From Clostridium intestinale DSM 6191 (GTDB taxonomy: Bacteria > Bacillota > Clostridia > Clostridiales > Clostridiaceae), in the NCBI RefSeq assembly GCF_900130055.1, contig NZ_FQXU01000007.1, positions 197,946 to 261,945 on the forward strand: 64,000 bases of DNA, written 5' to 3'. Both the position numbers and the translations under genes were made by a program. This document shows positions 10,540 to 18,913 of the stretch, piece by piece. The notes beneath the pieces were generated by a model that saw nothing but the letters and a program-made list of their open reading frames with translations, was not told the origin of the DNA and made no database searches. Positions within the stretch are counted from its first letter, which is position 1; every line of letters starts with the position of its first letter.

Positions 10540-11340
10540 TTAGCTTATTTTATTATTTATAAGGCTTTTTTGTCTAACTCTCTCATAAATCATAATTCCA
10601 GCTGCTGTAGAAACATTTAAAGATTCTGCATTCCCTGGCATAGGTATTTTAACCTTTATGTCTGATAATGAGTATATGCAATCACTTAGTCCATTGCCTT
10701 CATTACCTACACAAATAACTAGATTATTAGTTAAATCTTCTTCAAAGAAGTTATTTTCTCCTTCTAAAGATGCCGCTAAAATAGAGTATCCTTTTTCTTT
10801 AAGTTCTTTAATAAAGTCAAGTTCATTGTCTTCAATAATAGGTATATGAAATATGGATCCCATGGTAGCTCTTAAGGTCTTACTATTATATGGATCCACT
10901 GTCCCTTTTGTTAATATAACTCCTGAAGCTCCAGCTGCATGTGAAGTTCTTATTATTGTACCAAGATTTCCGGGATCTTGAACCATATCACATAAAACAT
11001 AGAAGTTATCAGTATTATTTACATTTTTTATATTATTAATACTAACAATTCCTACTACTCCTTGAGGAGTTTCTGTATCACTTAATTCTGATAAGAGATT
11101 TTCACTTATTCCATACACTTTGGTATTAACTAACTTTTCTTCATTTATATATTCATGTAATTTGTGTATTTCTTTTTCAACTATAAAAATAGCTTCAACC
11201 TTACATCCTTCATAAAATGCTTCTGATAAAAACCTAAAACCTTCAACTAAAAAACTTCCTCTAGCTTTTCTTTCTTTTTTAGTTTTTAATTTTTTAGCAT
11301 CTTTAAATATAGCATTGTCTTTACTTTCTATTTTAATCAA
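10540..11340 (-). CDS. TrmH/SpoU family RNA 2'-O-methyltransferase
   Basis: This 266-residue protein has a small N-terminal substrate-binding domain (KERKARGSFLVEGFRFL). A SPOUT catalytic domain follows, with motif 1 DPGNLGTIIRTSHAAGASGVIL, motif 2 VGNEGNGLSD and motif 3 PMPGNAESLNVSTAAGIMIYE, which form the knotted SAM site. It should methylate a ribose 2'-OH in 23S rRNA or tRNA; the target is not readable. The start is TTG at 11340, with GAGGTG seven bases upstream. Its place before pheST matches B. subtilis ysgA-pheS-pheT. It follows ktrA by 14 bases. Confidence 0.92.
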   Translation of the reverse strand: MIKIESKDNAIFKDAKKLKTKKERKARGSFLVEGFRFLSEAFYEGCKVEAIFIVEKEIHKLHEYINEEKLVNTKVYGISENLLSELSDTETPQGVVGIVSINNIKNVNNTDNFYVLCDMVQDPGNLGTIIRTSHAAGASGVILTKGTVDPYNSKTLRATMGSIFHIPIIEDNELDFIKELKEKGYSILAASLEGENNFFEEDLTNNLVICVGNEGNGLSDCIYSLSDIKVKIPMPGNAESLNVSTAAGIMIYERVRQKSLINNKIS

Positions 11341-11354
11341 ATGTAAGCACCTCG

Positions 11355-12023
11355 TTATTTAATTTTTGATATTAATCTTTCCAGTCTTGATAACTCCTCT
11401 GAAGAACCCATAGCTACAATTATATCATTTTCTTTGATAACATCTTCAGCTGTTAGAGAAATTTTAATCTTACTATTATGCTTAATAGCCATAACATTAA
11501 GCCCGTATTTACTTCTTAAACTCAACTCTTTCAAAGTATGATTAAACCACTCTCTAGGAGCTTCAATTTCAATTATGCTATACTCTGGAGATAATTCAAT
11601 ATAATCTAAAATATTAGATGATGCTAAATTATGCGCAACTCTAGTACCCATATCTTTTTCTGGCTGAATAACTCTATCTGCACCTATTTTATATAAAACC
11701 TTGGCATGCAAGTCACTGTCTCCCTTACAAACTATAAACTTTATACCTAATTCCTTAAGAACAAGGGTTATCATTACACTAGCTTGAATATTTGAGCCTA
11801 TTGTAACTACAGCTACATCAAAATTATTGATTCCAATAGTTTTAAGCGCGCTTTCATCTGTAGCATCTAATTGAACAGCATGTGTAACATGATCTGATAT
11901 CTCCTGTACTATATCTTCATCAATATCTATAGCTAAAACATCATGCCCCATAGAGAATAATGTTTTTGCTACCGCTCTTCCAAATCTTCCAAGTCCTATT
12001 ACTAGAAATTGCTTATTACTCAT
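11355..12023 (-). CDS. ktrA: Potassium uptake regulatory subunit (KtrA/TrkA type)
   Basis: The 222-residue length fits KtrA: one RCK unit with a TrkA-N Rossmann domain (VIGLGRFGRAVAKTL, with acidic DIDE after strand 2) and a TrkA-C domain (about 135-215, ending in KENDIIVAMG). The octameric RCK ring gates the KtrB channel on the inner membrane face in response to nucleotides such as ATP/ADP; in several Firmicutes the TrkA-C domain also binds c-di-AMP. It lies 12 bases after the transporter gene, so the two form one system. Confidence 0.92.
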   Translation of the reverse strand: MSNKQFLVIGLGRFGRAVAKTLFSMGHDVLAIDIDEDIVQEISDHVTHAVQLDATDESALKTIGINNFDVAVVTIGSNIQASVMITLVLKELGIKFIVCKGDSDLHAKVLYKIGADRVIQPEKDMGTRVAHNLASSNILDYIELSPEYSIIEIEAPREWFNHTLKELSLRSKYGLNVMAIKHNSKIKISLTAEDVIKENDIIVAMGSSEELSRLERLISKIK

Positions 12024-12035
12024 TATAATACACCT

Positions 12036-13382
12036 CTACCCAATTAAAATTTTATCCTCAGGATACTTTATAGCACGTTTTGCTTTACCACTTGCTAAAG
12101 CTAATGCTACCGTCATAGGTCCTACTCTACCTACGTACATGATGATAATTATAACTATTTTACCCATCCATGACAAGCTTGGTGTCAGCCCCATAGTAAG
12201 ACCTACAGTTCCAAAAGCAGAGGTAACTTCATATAATATGTAATCAAAGGCTGCTGAAGGTTCTGTTATTGATAAAATCATAGTTCCTGCAACTACAATA
12301 GTAAATCCAATAAAGAAAACTGCAAAAGCTTTATAAACTAAATCTTTAGAAAATCTTTTTCCAAATACTTCTGTATCTTCTCTTCCTCTTATGATACATA
12401 TGAAAGTTAAAACCAATACACCAAAAGTAGTTGTTTTTATACCTCCAGCTGTAGATCCTGGTGATCCCCCAATAAACATTAATATTATTGTCAAAAACTC
12501 CCCAGCAGCACTCATATCAGAAGTTGATACGGAATTAAATCCAGCTGTTCTAGGTGATACAGCTGCAAACCAAGAATTCAATATCTTATCTCCAAGTGAA
12601 AAATTCTTAATAGTTCCAGGATTATTAAATTCAAATATAAACATTAATATAGTTCCACTTATTAATAAAGATAATGTAACTAATACAACCATTTTTGAAT
12701 GTGTTGAAAATTTCTTTAGAGATCGAGTATTATATATTTCAGACCATACAGTAAAACCAAGACCTCCTATTATTATTAAAAAGCTAATAGTCATAATAAT
12801 AACAGGATTGCTTGTATATTCAGTAAGAGACTTAAACTCTCCTATTATATCAATTCCAGCATTACAAAAGGCTGACACAGAATGAAATAATCCAAAATAA
12901 GCACCTTTTTTAACTCCATACTCTGGTATAAATTGAGTTGAGAGTATAATTGCTCCTATTAGTTGTATTAAAAATGTAAAGCCAAAAATATATTTTATTA
13001 ATTTAACCATTCCTTGAAAATTAATGGTGTTCATTGCTTCTTGCATCAAAAGCCTTTCTTTTAAAGTTATCTTTTTACCTATTAATATAGCTGCAAAAGT
13101 TGCAAAAGACATAAACCCTAGACCACCAATTTCAATTAAAATCATTATTACAGTTTTTCCAAAATAGCTCCAATGAGTTCCAGTATCCACTGTCACTAAT
13201 CCAGTTACACATACAGATGTTGTAGCAGTAAATATTGAATCTATAATACTTGTCTTGTTTCCACTTGCTGAACTTATTGGAAGTGATAAAATCATACCTC
13301 CAATAAATATAACTGTAAAAAAACCTAATACAAGAACCTGAACAGCATTCAATTTAATCTTGCTTGTTAATTTATAATACAT
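12036..13382 (-). CDS. ktrB: Potassium uptake channel subunit (KtrB/TrkH type)
   Basis: This 448-residue integral membrane protein has the four M1-P-M2 repeats of the SKT family; glycine-rich filter turns are visible in TATTSVCVTGLVTVDTG, SVSAFCNAGID, SPRTAGFNSV and TSAFGTVGLTMGLTP. It moves K+ (often with Na+ dependence) across the plasma membrane with KtrA as gate. The ATG at 13382 is chosen because it has a GAGGTG site six bases upstream; the open frame before it starts only at a TTG without such a site. Only about 55 bases separate it from the rplT terminator. I see no c-di-AMP riboswitch, so it may depend partly on read-through. Confidence 0.9.
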   Translation of the reverse strand: MYYKLTSKIKLNAVQVLVLGFFTVIFIGGMILSLPISSASGNKTSIIDSIFTATTSVCVTGLVTVDTGTHWSYFGKTVIMILIEIGGLGFMSFATFAAILIGKKITLKERLLMQEAMNTINFQGMVKLIKYIFGFTFLIQLIGAIILSTQFIPEYGVKKGAYFGLFHSVSAFCNAGIDIIGEFKSLTEYTSNPVIIMTISFLIIIGGLGFTVWSEIYNTRSLKKFSTHSKMVVLVTLSLLISGTILMFIFEFNNPGTIKNFSLGDKILNSWFAAVSPRTAGFNSVSTSDMSAAGEFLTIILMFIGGSPGSTAGGIKTTTFGVLVLTFICIIRGREDTEVFGKRFSKDLVYKAFAVFFIGFTIVVAGTMILSITEPSAAFDYILYEVTSAFGTVGLTMGLTPSLSWMGKIVIIIIMYVGRVGPMTVALALASGKAKRAIKYPEDKILIG

Positions 13383-13438
13383 TTTAAGCACCTCAAATAA
13401 TATTATTTCCAAAACCAAAAAGTAAATTCTAAAAAATT

Positions 13439-13486
13439 ATGCATAACAAAAAAATGCGACCTAAGTCACATTCTTTTGTTATGCAT
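13439..13486 (-). terminator. Terminator of infC-rpmI-rplT inside a 48-nt palindrome
   Basis: The core stem is AATGTGAC with GTCGCATT (a G-U pair) and ends in a T7 run. It lies in a longer near-perfect palindrome whose outer arms are ATGCATAACAAAA (13439-13451) and TTTTGTTATGCAT (13474-13486). The rplT stop codon (13479-13481) is inside the right arm. Confidence 0.85.
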
Positions 13487-13838
13487 TTATTTGACTTTTA
13501 GCAACTTCTACTAATTCAGTAAATGCTTTAGGATCATTAATTGCGATTTCTGATAACATTTTTCTATTTATATCAATCCCAGCTAACTTTATTCCGTTCA
13601 TAAATTTTGAATAAGAAAGACCATTTATTCTTGTAGCAGCATTTATTCTTGCTATCCAAAGTCTTCTAAAATCTCTCTTCTTTAATCTTCTACCAACGTA
13701 AGCATTTCTTAATGCTCTTATAACTGTTTCATTAGCTGTTCTAAATAATCTGCTTTTTCCACCATAATAACCTTTTGCAAGTTTTAAGACTTTCTTATGA
13801 TTCTTACGAGCATTGACAGCTCTTTTAACTCTTGCCAT
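13479..13838 (-). CDS. rplT: 50S ribosomal protein L20
   Basis: The 119 residues are full length for bL20. The basic N-terminal tail ([15 protein letters not shown]) threads into 23S rRNA, and the globular part carries [15 protein letters not shown] and [12 protein letters not shown]20 is essential for early 50S assembly. In Bacillus and relatives free L20 also represses this operon by binding the infC leader; the leader seen here suggests the same. It is the last gene before the operon terminator. Confidence 0.98.
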   Translation of the reverse strand: MARVKRAVNARKNHKKVLKLAKGYYGGKSRLFRTANETVIRALRNAYVGRRLKKRDFRRLWIARINAATRINGLSYSKFMNGIKLAGIDINRKMLSEIAINDPKAFTELVEVAKSQINA

Positions 13839-13865
13839 GTTCTTAACCTCCTACGATCTACTCTA

Positions 13866-14063
13866 TTATAGATATGGTAATAATTTCTTCATTGCTTTTT
13901 CTTGTGTTGTTGACACGTATGCAGCTTTTCTTAAGTTTCTTTTTCTCTTTGAACTTTTCTTAGTTAAGATATGACTTTTAAAAGCTTTAGCTCTCTTAAG
14001 TTTTCCAGTTCCAGTCTTTCTAAATCTCTTTGCTGCACCTCTATGAGTTTTCATTTTTGGCAT
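13866..14063 (-). CDS. rpmI: 50S ribosomal protein L35
   Basis: The 65-residue, very basic protein matches bL35 throughout: [35 protein letters not shown] and KKLLPYL at the end. It is a late-assembling component of the 50S subunit. It lies 20 bases after infC and 27 before rplT, the standard infC-rpmI-rplT order. Confidence 0.98.
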   Translation of the reverse strand: MPKMKTHRGAAKRFRKTGTGKLKRAKAFKSHILTKKSSKRKRNLRKAAYVSTTQEKAMKKLLPYL

Positions 14064-14083
14064 GATAAAATCCTCCTCTCAAG

Positions 14084-14596
14084 TTAAGCTTTTTTAGGCG
14101 CTAAAATCATTATCATATTACGCCCTTCTAACTTTGCTGCTTTTTCTATCACACATAAGTCTTCTAATCTTGAATAAAAATTATCTAAAATCTTTCTTCC
14201 TACATGTGAATATTCTGCTTCTCTTCCTCTGAATCTAACGGTAATTTTTACTTTGTCCCCTTCTTCCAAGAACTTACGTGCGTTATTAGATTTTATTAAA
14301 ACGTCGTGTTCTTCGATTTTAGGACTAACTCTTATCTCTTTTAAATTAATAACTTTTTGCTTCTTTTTTGCTTCTTTGTCTTTTTTAGATTGTTCGTAAA
14401 TGAACTTGCCATAATCCATGATTTTGCACACAGGAGGTTTTGCTCCTGGAGATATCATAACTAAATCCAATTCCTTTTCTTCTGCAATCCTTAGAGCTTC
14501 TTTAGTAGCTATTACGCCAAGTTGTTCACCATCATCTGCAATAACTCTAATTTCTCTATCTCTTATTTCTTCATTAACAGCAAAATTTTTATTAAT
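14084..14596 (-). CDS. infC: Translation initiation factor IF-3 (AUU start)
   Basis: IF-3 of 170 residues: the N-terminal domain has [12 protein letters not shown] and [18 protein letters not shown], a lysine-rich linker follows, and the C-terminal domain has [13 protein letters not shown] and [12 protein letters not shown]. The ATT at 14594-14596 is the probable start: it is 8 bases after a consensus GGAGG, and the protein then begins [12 protein letters not shown] as in relatives. The ATG further up at 14629 would put the ribosome site inside the gene. A non-canonical AUU start is the classic device by which IF-3 limits its own synthesis. First gene of the operon. Confidence 0.93.
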   Translation of the reverse strand: MNKNFAVNEEIRDREIRVIADDGEQLGVIATKEALRIAEEKELDLVMISPGAKPPVCKIMDYGKFIYEQSKKDKEAKKKQKVINLKEIRVSPKIEEHDVLIKSNNARKFLEEGDKVKITVRFRGREAEYSHVGRKILDNFYSRLEDLCVIEKAAKLEGRNMIMILAPKKA

Positions 14597-14609
14597 ATTA
14601 TTCACCTCC

Positions 14610-14740
14610 GATAATACATCCCTAAACACAATAAAAGGACGACTTGATAGCCGTCCTTTTTATCCAAACAAAAATATTTACGGGATAAATAACCTAACTA
14701 GCAATGCTGTAAGGTGAGAAACGGCTGTTTCTTCTTTACT
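14610..14740 (-). promoter_or_regulatory. L20-type leader of infC-rpmI-rplT
   Basis: The transcript upstream of infC has GAAACAGCCGTTTCTCACC, then a TTACAGCATTGCTAGTTAGG segment, then a terminator hairpin before the infC ribosome site. This layout matches the Firmicutes L20 leader, in which L20 binding promotes premature termination. The assignment rests on pattern and context; a covariance search (Rfam L20_leader) would settle it. Confidence 0.75.
14633..14661 (-). terminator. Attenuator hairpin in the infC leader
   Basis: AAAAGGACGGCT and AGTCGTCCTTTT form a 12-bp stem (4-nt loop, one wobble pair) with a short T tract, about 35 bases before the infC ribosome site. It is the likely off-switch of the L20 feedback loop. 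Confidence 0.8.
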
Positions 14741-14746
14741 TAACAA

Positions 14747-14775
14747 ATTATATTATGATATTTTTGTTTTGTCAA
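14747..14775 (-). promoter_or_regulatory. Sigma-A promoter of infC-rpmI-rplT
   Basis: Consensus on the minus strand: TTGACA (14770-14775), 17-base spacer, TATAAT (14747-14752). The start would be near 14740, just before the L20-type leader. Confidence 0.93.
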
Positions 14776-14787
14776 GGTTTTTATTGT

Positions 14788-15675
14788 TTATATTTTTATT
14801 TTACTTGAAACACATACAGAGCATTTATCACAATAAGATACTCGTTCTCCAAATACATTTACTATTGTATCAATAAATTCTTTGTTTGAACAATTTTCTT
14901 GTTTATGAATTATGATTCTTTTAGGAGAGTTTGTAATGAGCCCACTAATAATTACGTCTTCCATATTAACCTTACTTCCAACTTTCAAATCTCCTATTTC
15001 TTTTAAAAAGTCATAATATATATCATTCCCATAAGCATCTCTAATCTTGTATGAACCTTCTCCCTCTATTACTAGGTTTATTTCTTCTATTTTACTTTCT
15101 TGTATATCCACAAAATATTTTAAAAGTTTTATAAACTCTTTATACTCTTTTTCAACTAAATACTTCTCAACTATTTTATCTATAACACTTTCAATATCTT
15201 GTGCTATTTCTTTCATTCTAAAAGTTATAAATCCATTAATATTGATGTTATTATTTTCTTCCATACAAGCTCTAATTTTCTCAACTACATTGTTGATTCT
15301 ATTACAGCAGTATATAGAATTTTCATCCTTTATCATCTCTTCACCTTTTAAGGTTTTCATTATTCTATCTTCTACTTCAAGTATTTCGTCATGTTTTAAA
15401 AAGAAAAAAGTATCTGTTAAATATTCAAATAAAGCCTTACTTTTATAGGTATCTACCACTAATTTATAAAGTATATTACTCATATATAAATGAACAATGC
15501 TTTTTATCTTATCATTATTTTCTTTATCGCAAAACACTTTTATAAAATGTGTATTTCCCTCTAGACTCTCAGAAACACCTATTTTAATATTTTTTTCTTT
15601 AAAAAGGGCTCTAACTTCTTGTATATCTTGAATAAAATTCATTTCACCATCATATGCTAAAGAAAGAACAAGCAT
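14788..15675 (-). CDS. ytxC: YtxC-like sporulation protein
   Basis: This 295-residue protein resembles the YtxC family, found only in endospore formers. The helical middle (about 90-210, with FRMKEIAQDIESVIDKIVEK) and the C-terminal block DTIVNVFGERVSYCDKCSVC are typical. No signal peptide or membrane span is seen. Function is not known; the family is associated with sporulation by phylogenetic distribution. The ATG at 15675 is chosen because GGGAGTG lies just upstream, although the frame is open to 15744. It is divergent from the DUF6873-like gene and separate from the infC operon, whose promoter lies just before its stop. Confidence 0.8.
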   Translation of the reverse strand: MLVLSLAYDGEMNFIQDIQEVRALFKEKNIKIGVSESLEGNTHFIKVFCDKENNDKIKSIVHLYMSNILYKLVVDTYKSKALFEYLTDTFFFLKHDEILEVEDRIMKTLKGEEMIKDENSIYCCNRINNVVEKIRACMEENNNININGFITFRMKEIAQDIESVIDKIVEKYLVEKEYKEFIKLLKYFVDIQESKIEEINLVIEGEGSYKIRDAYGNDIYYDFLKEIGDLKVGSKVNMEDVIISGLITNSPKRIIIHKQENCSNKEFIDTIVNVFGERVSYCDKCSVCVSSKIKI

Positions 15676-15820
15676 GAATTTCACTCCCTTCTTACATATA
15701 GTATGTATAAATTTTTGTAGCATATACAGTAAATAAATTTTCATTTATCGACAATACTGTTGCCTATTTACTTCAAAAATATTATTCTTTAATTGACTAC
15801 CAAATAAGGAAGTGAGTATT

Positions 15821-16528
15821 ATGAAGCTAGCTTTTGTCGACTATAGAATCTCTGTAGAAGAACATAAAAATTTATCTAAATATGTTGATAAAATTATACT
15901 TGTGCCTAAAAATACCAATTTATATCCTGCCATAAATGGACATCCAGATATACAACTAACCTTAATTAATGAACAAGATATTTCATTAATTGTAAGCAAA
16001 GACGTAGATAAAAGTTTTATAGATGTAATCAATAACTTGGGTGTATCTTTTGAATATTCAACAAACTCTCTTAAATCTAACTATCCTTTTGATATCCCTT
16101 TAAATTGTTTGTTTATGAAAAACTTTTTTATCCACACTTTAGATAACTCTGATAAAAAACTTCTAGACTTAGCTAAAAATAAAATAAATATTAATGTTAA
16201 TCAAGGTTATACAAAATGTTCTACAGTTATAGTTAACGAAGGAGCTCTTATTACATCTGATAAAGGGATCTATAACAAACTATCGTCTTATGACTTTGAC
16301 ATACTTCTCATAAATCCAGGAAATATAGAGCTTCCAGGATTAGATTATGGTTTTATAGGCGGTTGTACTGGACTAATTGAGGAAAACAAATTAGCTTTCT
16401 ATGGCAATTTAGATTTTCACCCTGAAGGTAATGAAATTAAAAAGTTTTTAACAAAACATCATGTTGAACCAGTATATTTATATAATGGACCATTAATAGA
16501 TAGAGGTTCAATTTTCACTTTATACTAA
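15821..16528 (+). CDS. DUF6873-like (GME-fold) protein
   Basis: A 235-residue cytosolic protein. The repeated motifs CSTVIVNEGALITSDKGI and GNIELPGLDYGFIGGCTGLI recall DUF6873 proteins, which are placed in the guanidine-modifying enzyme (arginine deiminase-like) fold. The conserved asparagine/glutamate and glycine-cysteine turns would sit in the pseudo-symmetric core. No reaction is known and I cannot confirm a catalytic triad. The start at 15821 has AAGGAAG upstream; a GTG three codons earlier is an alternative. Divergent from ytxC, it may share regulation with it, but no clear spore-type promoter is visible. Confidence 0.6.
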   Translation: MKLAFVDYRISVEEHKNLSKYVDKIILVPKNTNLYPAINGHPDIQLTLINEQDISLIVSKDVDKSFIDVINNLGVSFEYSTNSLKSNYPFDIPLNCLFMKNFFIHTLDNSDKKLLDLAKNKININVNQGYTKCSTVIVNEGALITSDKGIYNKLSSYDFDILLINPGNIELPGLDYGFIGGCTGLIEENKLAFYGNLDFHPEGNEIKKFLTKHHVEPVYLYNGPLIDRGSIFTLY

Positions 16529-16589
16529 TTTCTATAATATAGTACGTATAAAGAACATTTTTGTTGAATATAATTTTATGTTATAAAAT

Positions 16590-16622
16590 AAAAGTTGGGA
16601 TAAGTTTCCTTTCCCAACTTTT
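16590..16622. terminator. Bidirectional terminator
   Basis: Perfect 11-bp stem aaaagttggga/tcccaactttt (16590-16600 with 16612-16622) lies between the convergent genes ending at 16528 and 16634. T-rich sequence follows on both strands. Confidence 0.85.
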
Positions 16623-16633
16623 ACTATTTATAT

Positions 16634-16915
16634 TTACTTTTTACTTATGTTATTTACTGAATTAAATAGATCATGAATAAAATTAGAACCTCTGCTTATC
16701 AGTATTCCAGTTAACAATATACCTATTACTTTAAACTTAACTGGAATTCCTATGGTTGTCATGATATCTAAATCAGTACTCCATACAATGATTATACAGA
16801 CAACCAAAGCTCCTATTCTATCTTTAGATATCTTCCCTTCTTGCCAAAACATCTTAAGAGTCTCCCAAATAGCCTCTCCTATTATAGATAAAATCAATAT
16901 TTTTGCTAACTCCAA
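16634..16915 (-). CDS. Small membrane protein, unknown function
   Basis: A 93-residue protein with two or three hydrophobic stretches: an N-terminal segment (about 3-20), GALVVCIIIVWSTD (about 35-50) and KVIGILLTGILISRG (about 61-76). The ISRGSNFIHDL tail after the last span looks conserved in form. The size and topology resemble small holin-like proteins, but no lytic partner or phage gene is nearby, so I do not call it a holin. It is a single gene between a bidirectional terminator and the tRNA-Cys promoter. Confidence 0.6.
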   Translation of the reverse strand: MELAKILILSIIGEAIWETLKMFWQEGKISKDRIGALVVCIIIVWSTDLDIMTTIGIPVKFKVIGILLTGILISRGSNFIHDLFNSVNNISKK

Positions 16916-16993
16916 CTCGCATCCTTCTTCTTGATTGTTTTGTAATTTATATTAATATTTTTTTAAGTTTATTCTATTTTTTTATAGTTTTTG

Positions 16994-17022
16994 TTGACAA
17001 TGTAATTTGAAGTGCATATAAT
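16994..17022 (+). promoter_or_regulatory. Promoter of tRNA-Cys
   Basis: TTGACA (16994-16999) and TATAAT (17017-17022) with a 17-base spacer: a perfect sigma-A promoter. Initiation near 17029 leaves a leader of about 14 bases before the tRNA. Confidence 0.93.
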
Positions 17023-17042
17023 AGCTTTGTAGTTGTTTTTAT

Positions 17043-17116
17043 GGCGCCATAGCCAAGCGGTAAGGCAGAGGTCTGCAAAACCTTTATCTCCGGTTCAAAT
17101 CCGGATGGTGCCTCCA
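17043..17116 (+). tRNA. tRNA-Cys (anticodon GCA)
   Basis: A complete 74-nt cloverleaf. The acceptor stem GGCGCCA pairs with TGGTGCC (one G-U), discriminator U is followed by encoded CCA (17114-17116). The D loop has AAGCGGTAAGGC and the T arm has CCGGTTCAAATCCGG. The anticodon loop CTGCAAA places GCA at 17075-17077. It has its own promoter and terminator. Confidence 0.98.
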
Positions 17117-17121
17117 ATTAG

Positions 17122-17156
17122 AATCCTATGCTAGGAATTTCAGCATAGGATTTTTT
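17122..17156 (+). terminator. Terminator after tRNA-Cys
   Basis: Perfect 11-bp stem (17122-17132 with 17142-17152) followed by a T run, six bases after the encoded CCA. Confidence 0.92.
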
Positions 17157-17174
17157 ATTTTATTATAAATAATT

Positions 17175-17218
17175 AAAGCCAGAAGAAAACAATGCTTGGA
17201 TTATATTTCCCTGGCTTT
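17175..17218 (-). terminator. Possible terminator after hslO
   Basis: AAAGCCAG and CTGGCTTT form an 8-bp stem with a long (28-nt) loop immediately after the hslO stop. The T tract is poor, so this is a weak call. Confidence 0.4.
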
Positions 17219-17222
17219 TTGA

Positions 17223-18101
17223 TTATATTCTCTTTAATAGTTCTCCAACCTCTTCATTAGTAAACTTATATGAAGTATTACAGAAGTGACATATAATTTC
17301 TTCTTCTTTGCCTTCTTCATATATTTCAGTTAAATCTTTTCTACCTATACTTATTAAAGCTTTTTCCATACGATCTCTAGAACAATTACAATTGTACTTA
17401 GGATGTAATGTTTCGTGAATAACTAAGTCCATATCTTCAAATATATATTTGATTATATCTTCGATAGTTTTCCCTTGAGTCATCATTGTAGTTACAGAAG
17501 GTGTTTCTTCTAATCTATACATAAGTATATCTGCTAAAAACTCATCTGCTCCTGGCATCATCTGAATTATAAATCCTCCAGCAGCTTTTATACTATAATC
17601 CACATCTACAAGAACTCCTAATGCAACTGCTGATGGAGTTTGCTCTGAAACTGTAAAGTAATATGATAAGTCTTCTGCAATCTCTCCTGTAGCTATAGGA
17701 ACTTGTCCTATGTAAGGATCTTTAAGTCCTAAATCTTTTATAACTGTCAAATTTCCATTAGTTCCTATGGCTCCACCTACATCTAATTTCCCATTAGCTT
17801 TTAAAAGTGGATTAACAAAAGGATTTCCAATAAATCCTTTAACACTTCCATCGTTATATGCAGTAACAGTAACACCTTTAGCCTCTCCACCACCTTTTAT
17901 TTGAATTGTCAAGACTTCTTTATCTGACTTTAACATAGTTCCCATAAGGGCTCCAGCACTAAGCATTCTTCCTAAGGCTGATGCTGCTGTAGGAGTACAC
18001 TCATGTAATCTTGCACCTTCACTGACAAGACTTGTAGTTTCTCCAGCAATTATTCTTATCATGCCACCTTTAGCGGTAGCTCTTATAATCCTATCTTCCA
18101 T
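17223..18101 (-). CDS. hslO: Redox-regulated chaperone Hsp33
   Basis: The 292-residue Hsp33 has an N-terminal substrate-binding core ([33 protein letters not shown]) and a C-terminal zinc redox switch with CNCSRDR and CHFCN, that is CxC plus CxxC. On oxidative stress zinc is lost, disulfides form and the protein becomes an ATP-independent holdase in the cytoplasm. The ATG at 18101 has AGGAGG eight bases upstream; an upstream in-frame start at 18125 overlaps the preceding gene and lacks support. It follows the methyltransferase by 10 bases. Confidence 0.96.
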   Translation of the reverse strand: MEDRIIRATAKGGMIRIIAGETTSLVSEGARLHECTPTAASALGRMLSAGALMGTMLKSDKEVLTIQIKGGGEAKGVTVTAYNDGSVKGFIGNPFVNPLLKANGKLDVGGAIGTNGNLTVIKDLGLKDPYIGQVPIATGEIAEDLSYYFTVSEQTPSAVALGVLVDVDYSIKAAGGFIIQMMPGADEFLADILMYRLEETPSVTTMMTQGKTIEDIIKYIFEDMDLVIHETLHPKYNCNCSRDRMEKALISIGRKDLTEIYEEGKEEEIICHFCNTSYKFTNEEVGELLKRI

Positions 18102-18111
18102 GTTAATCCTC

Positions 18112-18849
18112 CTATTTTCTAACAATATAAACTATTCTTTCACTTTTTTCACTTACAGGCTCATCACTATAGCCATCATGTTTCTCCATGATTTCAAAAC
18201 CAGAATCTCTAAGTATACTCTCTAGCTCCTTCTCATCATAAGCTCTTTCTGTATGATGTTCCTCGAACCTCCTATATAGTTCCCCCTCTTTTACAAAAAA
18301 GGTTAAATACATATCAACAATATCATCTTCTAGAGAGTTTTCCCAAGTATAAAATATCTCTTCAGTATTATAAGAGTATATATTATCTCCTAATATCGTC
18401 TTAATTTTATAAGATGAATTAATATCAAAGATAAATACTCCTCCATTATCTAAGTGATTGTATACTCCTCTGAAATAACTTATTAACTCGTTTTTCTCTA
18501 AAATGTAGTTAGTTGAATCCAATACGCAAGTAATTAGATTAAATTTTCTATTTAAATTTAACTCGGTCATATCTTGGCATAAAATTTTAAACTTAACTTT
18601 TTCCTTCCTCATCTTATCACTAGCTTCAATAAGCATATCTTCAGATAAATCTACTAAAAAGGTATCTTTAAAATACCTAGCTAAATAAACTGATATATTA
18701 CCTGTACCACAAGCTAAATCCAAATACAATAAATTTTCACTAGAATATTGTTTATATTTATTAATTATGTAGTTTGATATTTCTCCATAATTTATATCAT
18801 CATATATGAGTTTATCATATAGATAAGACAAATCTTTATAACATTCCAT
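18112..18849 (-). CDS. Class I SAM-dependent methyltransferase
   Basis: The 245-residue protein has the Rossmann methyltransferase signature: motif [18 protein letters not shown] (about 42-58), an acidic residue after strand 2 in [10 protein letters not shown], and motif [16 protein letters not shown]. The fold is that of the YqeM/Methyltransf_25 group, which methylate small molecules or RNA; the substrate cannot be read. No membrane span or signal is seen. It is cotranscribed with hslO and its start is well separated from the SASP gene, with which it shares orientation. Confidence 0.8.
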   Translation of the reverse strand: MECYKDLSYLYDKLIYDDINYGEISNYIINKYKQYSSENLLYLDLACGTGNISVYLARYFKDTFLVDLSEDMLIEASDKMRKEKVKFKILCQDMTELNLNRKFNLITCVLDSTNYILEKNELISYFRGVYNHLDNGGVFIFDINSSYKIKTILGDNIYSYNTEEIFYTWENSLEDDIVDMYLTFFVKEGELYRRFEEHHTERAYDEKELESILRDSGFEIMEKHDGYSDEPVSEKSERIVYIVRK

Positions 18850-18913
18850 AATATAGTTCCCCCACAGTAAATCTTACTAAAATATATTATAGATTTCAGC
18901 TAAATAAGTCAAC

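Noticed and set aside
12391-12885. 164-codon open frame on + inside ktrB
   Set aside because: It is antisense to well-supported KtrB coding sequence, has no ribosome site and no family likeness; it mirrors codon use of the opposite strand.
13383-13438. c-di-AMP (ydaO-type) riboswitch upstream of ktrB
   Set aside because: Only about 55 bases are available and no aptamer sequence is present.
15047-15448. 133-codon open frame on + inside ytxC
   Set aside because: Antisense shadow of ytxC, with low-complexity Ser/Ile/Leu composition and no ribosome site.
16634-16915. Phage holin
   Set aside because: Size and spans are holin-like, but no endolysin or phage gene is near; left as an unassigned membrane protein.
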